A stretch of 64,000 nucleotides of DNA from CAYLUN01 sp964386865 (GTDB lineage: Bacteria; Verrucomicrobiota; Kiritimatiellia; RFP12; UBA1067). Positions 41,094 to 48,174 of the stretch are shown here, piece by piece. A model generated the notes under the pieces. It was not told the DNA's origin. It ran no database searches and was given only the letters and a program-made list of their open reading frames with translations. A program made the translations under genes and the position numbers. How positions within the stretch are numbered: the stretch's first letter is position 1; each line of letters opens with the position of its first letter. Location: positions 15,548 through 79,547 of the forward strand of contig CAYLUN010000020.1 of assembly GCA_964386865.1 (NCBI GenBank). Direction: 5' to 3'.

Positions 41094-41971
41094 GCCTTCG
41101 CCCCCCTGCGCGTGTCCCGCGCGCCCAGCGGCCCCCGATAGCCTCCGTCCGCCAGCGCCTTCTCGTCGGGGACCTTTCCCTCGCGCAAAAGGCGTCCGAA
41201 GGCAATCGGCCCGTGAAAGCCAAACGGCCGCGCGTCGAGCGCCTCGTGCAGCGCGACGTTGTCCTCCAGCGAGAAGGTGGCGGCGGCCTCGGCAGATGCG
41301 ATCCGGATCGTCTCGCGGTAGCGCCGCTCGAACGACGGCAAGGTCTTGCAGATAAAGTAGTCGTCCGTCACCAAATAGCAGTGCGGCAGAAACCGGTACT
41401 TGCGCAGGAAGTAGTCCGCGATCGTCTCGCAGAGCCGCCTGGAGCGCAGCGCGAAGGCGCTGTTCCCCACATCCGAGCGGTGCCGCAGGAGGAAGCGCGT
41501 GATCCAGTCGTCCTTGCCGAACACCCACGGCGCGCCGATGAAGTCGTACGTGCCCACGAACTCGTCCAGGCCCGGGCGCAGCGGAAACGCGTGATGCTGG
41601 AACGACAGGACGTAGCCCGTGCTGAAGCGGCCTTTCAGGTTGACGATGCCGTCCCGGTTCAGGTCTTTCATGTTGCCGCCGCCGCCGCGCAGCTGAGGCT
41701 CAACCTGCAGCCTGATCCCCCACTCGTCGGCCATGGCTCTCAGCTTCGGCGTGACCCGGTTGACTTGCAGAACCACCGGCAGCCGCCCGCACGCCCACCA
41801 CGCCATCAAGATGGCCGCGAGCAGGTTGTCCAGCAGCGCGTCGAAGCGCTCGTCCCGCCACAGCCACGGGGTCAGCATCGTCACGTCATCGGAGCAGGGC
41901 GAGGCGAATGGAAACGCCTTGAGGAGCGGCAGGTGCCGCCCTTGCCACGCCAGAACTGGATCAGCTTCCAT
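41090..41971 (-). CDS. DUF5672-type putative glycosyltransferase
   Basis: This 293-residue protein matches the DUF5672 pattern: FSTGYVLSFQHHAFPLRPGL, VGTYDFIGAPWVFGKDDW, VGNSAFALRSRRLCETI, LVTDDYFICKTLP with a DxD-like acidic pair and FGFHGPIAFG at the end. Members are linked to polysaccharide clusters and predicted to be glycosyltransferases, but activity is little tested. AGGGAGACCGCA precedes the ATG. It sits between the RmlC-like gene and GT11. Confidence 0.8.
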   Translation of the reverse strand: MEADPVLAWQGRHLPLLKAFPFASPCSDDVTMLTPWLWRDERFDALLDNLLAAILMAWWACGRLPVVLQVNRVTPKLRAMADEWGIRLQVEPQLRGGGGNMKDLNRDGIVNLKGRFSTGYVLSFQHHAFPLRPGLDEFVGTYDFIGAPWVFGKDDWITRFLLRHRSDVGNSAFALRSRRLCETIADYFLRKYRFLPHCYLVTDDYFICKTLPSFERRYRETIRIASAEAAATFSLEDNVALHEALDARPFGFHGPIAFGRLLREGKVPDEKALADGGYRGPLGARDTRRGAKA

Positions 41972-41982
41972 TGCGGTCTCCC

Positions 41983-42519
41983 TCAGAACGGCGTCACATA
42001 ATCGGCGAATCCGGGATGCGCCAAGTCACGGTCGGACAGGATCGGGCTCTGGATCGGCCAGCGATAGCCGAAGCTGTCGTAGCGGATCCCGGCGTCGTGC
42101 TCGGGCGCGTATTCGCTGGTCACCATGTAGTACGCGATCGCGGTGTCGCTCAGCGTGCCGAAGCCGTGGGCGAACCCTCGCGCAATATAGATCGAGCGGC
42201 GGTTCTCGCGCGATAGCTCGATCTCGACGTGCTTCCCGTAGGTCGGCGACGAGCGGCGGATGTCGAGGATCACATCGATGATCGTCCCCTGGATGACCGT
42301 TACCAGCTTGGCGTGGTCGTGCGGCGGCGTCTGAAAATGCATGCCGCGGATCACGTCCTCGTGCGACTTGGTGTAGTAGTTCTCGCAGAAATCGCACTCC
42401 AGCGAGCGCGCGGTGAAAAAGCTCCGGAGAAAGGTCTTGACGAACGCGCCGCGCTTGTCTTTGTGGACGTCCTGCTCGATGATGTAAACGCCTTGCAGCT
42501 CTGTCGGTATGACTTTCAT
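41983..42519 (-). CDS. RmlC-like dTDP-sugar 3,5-epimerase family protein
   Basis: This 178-residue cupin belongs to the dTDP-4-dehydrorhamnose 3,5-epimerase (RfbC) family: RGMHFQTPPHDHAKLVTVIQ with catalytic His61, VDVILDIRRSSPTYGK-type text and ARGFAHGFGTLSD. Family members epimerise C3 and/or C5 of dTDP-4-keto-6-deoxyhexoses. No RmlA, RmlB or RmlD gene is present in the window, so the sugar is unknown, but a 6-deoxyhexose for the same glycan is likely. Confidence 0.9.
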   Translation of the reverse strand: MKVIPTELQGVYIIEQDVHKDKRGAFVKTFLRSFFTARSLECDFCENYYTKSHEDVIRGMHFQTPPHDHAKLVTVIQGTIIDVILDIRRSSPTYGKHVEIELSRENRRSIYIARGFAHGFGTLSDTAIAYYMVTSEYAPEHDAGIRYDSFGYRWPIQSPILSDRDLAHPGFADYVTPF

Positions 42520-42547
42520 GGGCGGGCCCTCTTGAAATTGCGTTTCC

Positions 42548-43546
42548 TCACTTCACGATCAGCAGCAGTCGCTTGATCCAGACGCCGGCCCGGAACGGGA
42601 CCTGCAACGCCCATCCCGGCAGGCGCAGCAGGAGCAGGTTCAGCCAGTAGAGCGGGTCGCGCCGGTCGGCCAGCAGGCCGAGCCGCTCGCGCAGCAGCGG
42701 CGCGTTCAGACGCCCCCCCGCCACCTTCAAGCTCATGATGTTGAGCGCGATCGAGCGCATCGCCTGCTGGTGCAGGATGCGGTGCAGGTCGGACGGATAG
42801 CTAGCCTTCACGCCCTGACATCCGACGAGCAGGTTCAGATGGAATGTGAACGGATACAGTTCGTCGTGCCACCGGTTGCCACCTTTGTTCTCCATGCGGT
42901 AGCGGATGGTCGGCACATACGAGGCGTACGCCGCGTGGCTGAGCAGGATCCGCAGCGTCGTCAGCGTATGCACGCAGATCGACTCAAAGAAGTCCTCCGG
43001 AGCCGCAGCGATCCAAGCCTCGCGCCGGATCACGTATCCGGAGACCAGAAACGGCGGAAACACGCGCGCCTTGCGCACGTACTCCAGCCCCGGCCTATAG
43101 AGCGTGCCGCCGGCCTGACGCTTGTGCCCCAGCACGTTCTCGAGCGGAACGCGCAGCTCCGAGTCGTAGTTCCGCTCGGACAGGAACACGGCCCCGAGTT
43201 CGCCGCTCTGGTCGAGGATTTCGCCCAGCGTCTCCAGCGCGCCGTCCTCGAGTCCGTCGTCGTCGCCGAGGATCAGCACGTACTCGCCGCGCGCGTGGCG
43301 GATCACGGCGTCGACGTTGCGCGAAAAGCCCAGATTGCTGGCGTTGCAGTGGTACGCGACCACGCCCGGGAACTGCGCCGCGTAGCCGGCCACAGCCGCC
43401 CGCGTCCCGTCGGTCGACGCGTTGTCGGAAACGAGTATCTCCAGCTCGCCCTTCAGCCGGCCGCCACGCTGCGCCAGGGCCGACTCGATGGCGACGCGCA
43501 AGTCCGCCTCGCGGTTGTAGGTGGGTATCCCGACCGTCAGTCTCAT
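42548..43546 (-). CDS. GT2 glycosyltransferase
   Basis: This 332-residue GT-A enzyme begins LTVGIPTYNREADLRVAIES and has the VSDNASTDGT acidic cluster and VLILGDDDGLEDGA donor/metal motif with a DxD core. The C-terminal 40 residues contain a hydrophobic, basic anchor (LYWLNLLLLRLPGWALQVPF). It overlaps the upstream GT10 stop by four bases in an ATGA arrangement. Confidence 0.9.
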   Translation of the reverse strand: MRLTVGIPTYNREADLRVAIESALAQRGGRLKGELEILVSDNASTDGTRAAVAGYAAQFPGVVAYHCNASNLGFSRNVDAVIRHARGEYVLILGDDDGLEDGALETLGEILDQSGELGAVFLSERNYDSELRVPLENVLGHKRQAGGTLYRPGLEYVRKARVFPPFLVSGYVIRREAWIAAAPEDFFESICVHTLTTLRILLSHAAYASYVPTIRYRMENKGGNRWHDELYPFTFHLNLLVGCQGVKASYPSDLHRILHQQAMRSIALNIMSLKVAGGRLNAPLLRERLGLLADRRDPLYWLNLLLLRLPGWALQVPFRAGVWIKRLLLIVK

Positions 43547-44625
43547 CGCTCCCCCCTCGTGGCGGCATCCACCTGCTGCGCCGGGCGCTGGGCGAAGCCG
43601 AGCCGGTCGGCGATCGCGCCGTAGAAGTGCTCTGTCGAAAAGTAGTCCAGCCTGTCGCTAAGCATGAACCGGTCGATCGCCTCGACATACTGCCCGTAGC
43701 GCCGCTCGTCCATGCCGCACAGGAAGTCGGCCAGCGCGCGGAACGTGCGGAAGTCGCGCAGGTCGACCCACGCGTCCTTGGGGATAAGTTCGTCCGTGCC
43801 CTTCGAGCCGTAGTAGACCGGCACGCAGCGGGCGCAGAGGCAGTCGGTGATCTTCTCGCTGATGTACCCCGGCTCCGAGGCGTTGTTCTCGAAGCAGAGG
43901 GCGAACTTGTACTTCGCGATCTCCTGAACCTTGGCGTCCCACGAGTCCGCGATCAGGCCGCGCCACGAGGCGAAGGTCGGGTGGCCGAACCACCGCTCGT
44001 AGCCGATGCACGGCGCGTTCCAGCCCTTGCCGAACAGGTCGAAGTCGTCCGGGAACGCGCGCTCGAAATAGCGGTAGGCCCGCTTGCGCAGGCCGTAGGT
44101 GGACTGCGGCATGTAGCTCCAGCGGTTCATGCTCACGGCCACGAGGAAGCGCTTGTCTGCGAAGGTCAGATGCGCGAATGGGTTTTCGCGGTACGCGCGC
44201 GGCTCCGCGCCGAGCGGCACGTTGACGCGTGCGTAGTCCGGGTTCTTCCACAGCAGGTTCCAGTCCCAGGTGAACACCGTGTGGAAGCGGCCGCGCAGCA
44301 GGGACGTGTAGTAGAGCGTCGGGTTGACGTTCGCGGGCTCGAGCAGCACAAGCGCGCGCTTCTCGTACGGGATCTGGCGGAGGAACGGGTCCGCCCGCAC
44401 CTGCCGCCAGTTGTACTCGAAGTAGAGCACGTGCTTCACGTGCGGGTCGTTGAAGTCGACCGTGTCCAGCGTCACGACGTCGGCTCCGCGCGCGTTCATG
44501 AACGCGCGGAACGCCTTCATGCCCGTCGCTTTGCCGCCCGTGCTGGCTTCAGCAAACACGCGGTTCTTCAATTCGTCTGAATTGAAGTAGTAGTTGACCG
44601 CGACGATGGGGCGAGGTTTCTCCAT
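43543..44625 (-). CDS. GT10 fucosyltransferase
   Basis: This 360-residue enzyme matches the GT10 alpha-1,3/1,4-fucosyltransferases: the second domain contains YKFALCFENNASEPGYISEK followed by ITDCLCARCVPVYYG, the conserved donor-binding motif. The N-terminal half is the acceptor domain (DTVDFNDPHVKHVLYFEYNW in part). It would add L-fucose from GDP-fucose to GlcNAc or a related sugar. It is the first gene of the operon, with GT11 further downstream, so two fucose linkages could be made on one glycan. Confidence 0.92.
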   Translation of the reverse strand: MEKPRPIVAVNYYFNSDELKNRVFAEASTGGKATGMKAFRAFMNARGADVVTLDTVDFNDPHVKHVLYFEYNWRQVRADPFLRQIPYEKRALVLLEPANVNPTLYYTSLLRGRFHTVFTWDWNLLWKNPDYARVNVPLGAEPRAYRENPFAHLTFADKRFLVAVSMNRWSYMPQSTYGLRKRAYRYFERAFPDDFDLFGKGWNAPCIGYERWFGHPTFASWRGLIADSWDAKVQEIAKYKFALCFENNASEPGYISEKITDCLCARCVPVYYGSKGTDELIPKDAWVDLRDFRTFRALADFLCGMDERRYGQYVEAIDRFMLSDRLDYFSTEHFYGAIADRLGFAQRPAQQVDAATRGER

Positions 44626-44762
44626 GGGGTGCCACCCAAGCCACAGGTGACATCCTGCGATTCAGGCGCCCCCATCTTATCAACAGTCCGGTGTCGGCGC
44701 AACCGTCACGGCGCAGGTCCAGCAATTCAAATTGTGGCCAAGCGCCGCCTTGAATTTGGGGG

Positions 44763-44789
44763 TTGCTTGTTGTATCCATTTATTATAAT
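44763..44789 (+). promoter_or_regulatory. AT-rich promoter for the sulfur-relay fusion gene
   Basis: A consensus TATAAT (44784-44789) lies 41 bases before the ATG. TTGCTT (44763-44768) is the best -35, at a short 15-base spacing. The tract is unusually AT-rich for this genome. Confidence 0.45.
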
Positions 44790-44830
44790 ATATTGATCTC
44801 AACACGTATCTAGAACCACGGAGGGGAATC

Positions 44831-47296
44831 ATGGAAACGAAGAAGCTTGTGATCGTTGGCGGCGTGGCCGGCGGAGCCAGCGCGGCGGCGCGCGCGCGGC
44901 GCTTGAGCGAAGGGTGCGAAATCCTCCTGCTCGAGCGCGGCCCCTATGTCTCGTTCGCCAACTGCGGCCTGCCCTATCACATCGGCGGCGAGATCGCAGA
45001 CCGCGAGCGCCTGCTCGTCACCACGCCCGAGAACCTCCGCGCCCGCTTTCGCATCGGCGTGCGCACCCGCAGCGAAGTCACCGCCATTGATCCTGCCAAA
45101 AAAGAGGTCGAAGTCAAGAACCTCCAGAGCGGGGAGGTCTACCGAGAAAGCTACGACGCGCTCGTCCTGAGCCCCGGCGCCGAGCCGATCCGCCCGCCTA
45201 TTCCTGGCATCAGCAGCCCCAACGTGCTCACGCTCCGCAACATGGAGGATATGGATCGCATCATCCAGGCGCTCGACGGAAAGACGCACGCCACGGTGAT
45301 CGGCGGCGGCTACATCGGCCTCGAAATGGCTGAGGCGCTGCGCCGCCGCAAGGTGGCGACCGCGCTGATTGAACTCGCGCCGCAGGTGATGGGCCCGGCC
45401 GACCCCGAAATGGTCTCCATCCTCCATCAGGAGCTGACCCTCAACGGCGTCGACCTGCGCCTCGGCACGTCCGTCACCGGCTTCAGCGAATCGCCAACGG
45501 GCTTGACCCTGACCCTCAGCTCCGGCGACACGCTCGAGACCGGCATCGCGGTACTCGCGATCGGGGTCAGGCCTGACACCGCGCTCGCGAACGCGGCGGG
45601 GCTGACACTCGGGCCGCGCGGCGGCATCCGGGTCAACGACCGCATGCAGACCAGCGATCCCTCCATCTACGCCGTCGGCGACGCCGCGGAGGTGACCGAC
45701 TTCATCACGCGCCAGCCCGCGCTCATCCCGCTAGCCGGGCCCGCCAACCGGCAGGGGCGCATCGCCGCCGACAACATTTTCGGGCGCGACACGCGTTACC
45801 GCGACACGCAGGGCACGGCCATCTGCAAGGTCTTCAACCTGTCCATCGGCATGACCGGCCTCAGCGAAAAGGCCGCCAAACGGGCGGGCATCGCGTTTGA
45901 AAAGGTGTATGTCCACGCGGCCAGCCATGCGACGTACTATCCCGGCGCCGCGCCGCTCAGCATCAAGTTGCTGTTCGACCCTCAGTCCGGCAAGGTGCTC
46001 GGCGCGCAGGCGGTCGGCGCCGACGGCGTGGACAAGCGCACCGACGTTCTTGCCGTCGCCGTCCGCGCGGGCCTGTCCGTCTTCGACCTCGAGAACCTCG
46101 AGCTCGCCTACGCGCCGCCGTTCGGCTCTGCCAAGGATCCGGTCAACGTCGCCGGATTCGTCGCGGCCAACGCGCTGCGCGGCGACGTGAAGCTCTGCCA
46201 CGTGGAGGATCTCGTCAAGCCGGCGGCACATCAGAAGCTGCTCGATGTCCGCACGCCGGACGAGGTCTCCGCCGGGACGATTCCCGGCGCGATGAATATT
46301 CCGGTCGACGACCTGCGCGGCCGGCTGGGCGAGCTGTCCAAGGAAAAGGACTATCTCGTCTTCTGCCGCGTCGGACTGCGCGGCTACCTGGCCTGCCGCA
46401 TACTGACACAGAACGGATTCACGTGCCGTAACCTCACCGGAGGCTACATCACCTATCAGCGGGCCACCGGAAAGCCCGCAGCCGAAATGCCCGAAGCCCA
46501 TCACCCGGAAAGCGACTCCGACGATCAGGATTCCCAGCCCTTGGGAAAGGAGACCACCGTGAAACTCGTCAAAACCGTGAACGCCTGCGGCCTGCAGTGC
46601 CCCGGCCCCATCCTTCAGCTCAAACAGGCCGTCGATGACATTCAGGTCGGCGAAGCCATCTGCATCACCGCCTCGGACCCCGGCTTTGTCGCCGATGCGC
46701 CCGCCTGGTGTAATACGACCGGGCACGACCTCGTCAGCCTGGAGCCGGCCGAAAAAGGCACCTATCGCGCCACAGTGGTCAAGCGGAAGTCCGCCGCAGG
46801 CGGAACCGTGCAGAGTTCCGGCAGGCGCGCCATGACCAACGTCGTGTTCTGCGACGATTTCGATAAGGCCGTGGCCGCCTTCATCATCGCCAACGGCGCG
46901 GCCGCGGCGGGCTATGACGTGACGCTCTTCTTCACCTTCTGGGGGCTCAACATCCTGCGCAAATCCGGCCCGGTCACGGCGAAGAAGAATCCCATCGAGA
47001 AAATGTTCGGCTTCATGATGCCCAAGGGTGCGGACCGCCTCACGCTCTCCAAGATGAATATGGCGGGCATGGGTATTGCGATGATCAAGGGCATCATGAA
47101 GCACAAAAACGTCATGACGCTTCCGGCGCTGATCGCGCAGGCGAAACAAGGCGGCGTGCGCCTAGTCGTCTGCACCATGAGCATGGACCTCATGGGCATC
47201 AAGCGCGCAGAGCTGATCGACGGCGTTGAAGAAGGCGGCGTCGCCATGTACATCGACCACCTGAGCCGCTCATCGGCCGGCCTGTTCATTTCATAG
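44831..47296 (+). CDS. four-domain fusion: CoA-disulfide reductase, rhodanese, TusA and DsrE-like
   Basis: This 821-residue protein begins ETKKLVIVGGVAGGASAAA. The FAD/NAD(P) domain (1-450) has the CoADR-type cysteine in SFANCGLPYH (Cys45). A rhodanese domain (about 452-550) carries Cys512 in VFCRVGLRGYL. An acidic linker (SDSDDQDSQPLG) leads to a TusA domain from residue 577 with CPGP at Cys590, then a DsrE-like domain from about 668. Each part handles persulfide sulfur, so the chain could accept, reduce and pass on sulfane sulfur. Such fusions occur in anaerobes. A perfect AAAGGAG sits six bases before an in-frame GTG (46559) at the TusA boundary, so a shorter second product is possible. 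Its own AT-rich promoter precedes it. Confidence 0.92.
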   Translation: METKKLVIVGGVAGGASAAARARRLSEGCEILLLERGPYVSFANCGLPYHIGGEIADRERLLVTTPENLRARFRIGVRTRSEVTAIDPAKKEVEVKNLQSGEVYRESYDALVLSPGAEPIRPPIPGISSPNVLTLRNMEDMDRIIQALDGKTHATVIGGGYIGLEMAEALRRRKVATALIELAPQVMGPADPEMVSILHQELTLNGVDLRLGTSVTGFSESPTGLTLTLSSGDTLETGIAVLAIGVRPDTALANAAGLTLGPRGGIRVNDRMQTSDPSIYAVGDAAEVTDFITRQPALIPLAGPANRQGRIAADNIFGRDTRYRDTQGTAICKVFNLSIGMTGLSEKAAKRAGIAFEKVYVHAASHATYYPGAAPLSIKLLFDPQSGKVLGAQAVGADGVDKRTDVLAVAVRAGLSVFDLENLELAYAPPFGSAKDPVNVAGFVAANALRGDVKLCHVEDLVKPAAHQKLLDVRTPDEVSAGTIPGAMNIPVDDLRGRLGELSKEKDYLVFCRVGLRGYLACRILTQNGFTCRNLTGGYITYQRATGKPAAEMPEAHHPESDSDDQDSQPLGKETTVKLVKTVNACGLQCPGPILQLKQAVDDIQVGEAICITASDPGFVADAPAWCNTTGHDLVSLEPAEKGTYRATVVKRKSAAGGTVQSSGRRAMTNVVFCDDFDKAVAAFIIANGAAAAGYDVTLFFTFWGLNILRKSGPVTAKKNPIEKMFGFMMPKGADRLTLSKMNMAGMGIAMIKGIMKHKNVMTLPALIAQAKQGGVRLVVCTMSMDLMGIKRAELIDGVEEGGVAMYIDHLSRSSAGLFIS

Positions 47297-47630
47297 CCAC
47301 CGCGGCCCAGGCTTTCGTCATGGTTTTGGCGGAATCCGGCATATCGGCGTCTCCTTCATGCCGATGACCTTGCACGTGTTCATTTCGAGTTCCTAGCCTG
47401 GACAAATCTATAGGCGCTGTCGCTTCCCGCCCGCCGCATATGCTGGCGGCTGGAAGCGAAAGCGCCCTTGGGCAGCCCCGCCCTATTCGCCAGCCTTCGC
47501 CCGGATTGGCTCGGGCAGTGTCCCACACCCTTGCCGCTCTCTTCTGTACCCACACAACACTCAAATCAGCCCCGACCCCGGGTCGCTGCATGACAGGAGC
47601 AAGTGGTCAAACACACTTTCGGCGCGTGGC
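47297..47630. other. intergenic region with large inverted repeat
   Basis: These 334 bases carry no convincing gene. A strong nested hairpin spans 47413-47466 (GGCGCT paired with AGCGCC, then CGCTTCC with GGAAGCG, separated by a two-base internal loop, then an inner GC stem). It may terminate transcription from the fusion gene or from the VOC gene, though no T-run is visible. Confidence 0.45.
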
Positions 47631-48032
47631 CTATATGTTGTCAATTTTGAGAAGGGGCGTAACTCGACTGCAAAGCTGCAAAGCCACGCCCCAGGGATCG
47701 CGCAACATAATGAGCAGTGACCCATCCGACAATTTCACTTCCTCAACGTAGCTGGCTCCGGCAGCCATAAGCCGTTGCGAGTCCGCCACCGGGTTTGCAC
47801 TAGCGAGCGCCAGATGAAAGAGCAAGGGATTCATGTTCCGATAGTCGGGAACTTGGCCAGGGGGATTGCAGTAAATCTCCAGCACGGTGGCCTCCGAATC
47901 CGCGAGGAAATGCGTTTGCGCCGGTTGCGGGATGTGCCGGACCACCCGCAATCCACAATGCATGCAATACCAGGCGGCCATTGCCACCGGATCCGCTACG
48001 TTAAAGGCGACATGTTCGATTTTCATAGTCAT
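47631..48032 (-). CDS. VOC/glyoxalase-fold protein
   Basis: This 133-residue protein begins MKIEHVAFNVADPVAMAAWY, the usual start of the vicinal-oxygen-chelate fold. Candidate metal ligands are His6 to His8 region, the Glu in VLEIYCNP, His in LLFHLALA and the Glu-equivalent near LMLRDPWGVALQLC. The RDPWG turn is the typical second-module C-terminal signature. The fold binds a divalent metal, but the substrate may be a glyoxalase-type adduct, fosfomycin-like compound or sugar. There is no strong ribosome site. Two close ATGs (48032 and 48026) are possible. Confidence 0.82.
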   Translation of the reverse strand: MTMKIEHVAFNVADPVAMAAWYCMHCGLRVVRHIPQPAQTHFLADSEATVLEIYCNPPGQVPDYRNMNPLLFHLALASANPVADSQRLMAAGASYVEEVKLSDGSLLIMLRDPWGVALQLCSRVTPLLKIDNI

Positions 48033-48174
48033 TTAACACGCTTTGTAGCCGTCCACGTCTTTAAAGTAGACCACACGGAAATCATCAGCTCCATCGCCGG
48101 GTTCTTGGCCTTGCGCTGGCGATAAGAGTGTGTTTCTTTGTGATCCCTTTTCGTTTCATGGTTGTTTGCGCCCG

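Noticed and set aside
41094..41528. Upstream in-frame extension of the GT11 gene
   Set aside because: It overlaps the DUF5672 coding region in another frame and has no family match. GT11 proteins begin near GGLGNQLF.
47286..47400. Short minus-strand frames with good ribosome sites (AAGGAG before an 18-codon frame)
   Set aside because: They are too short, lack conservation evidence and lie in a repeat-rich gap.
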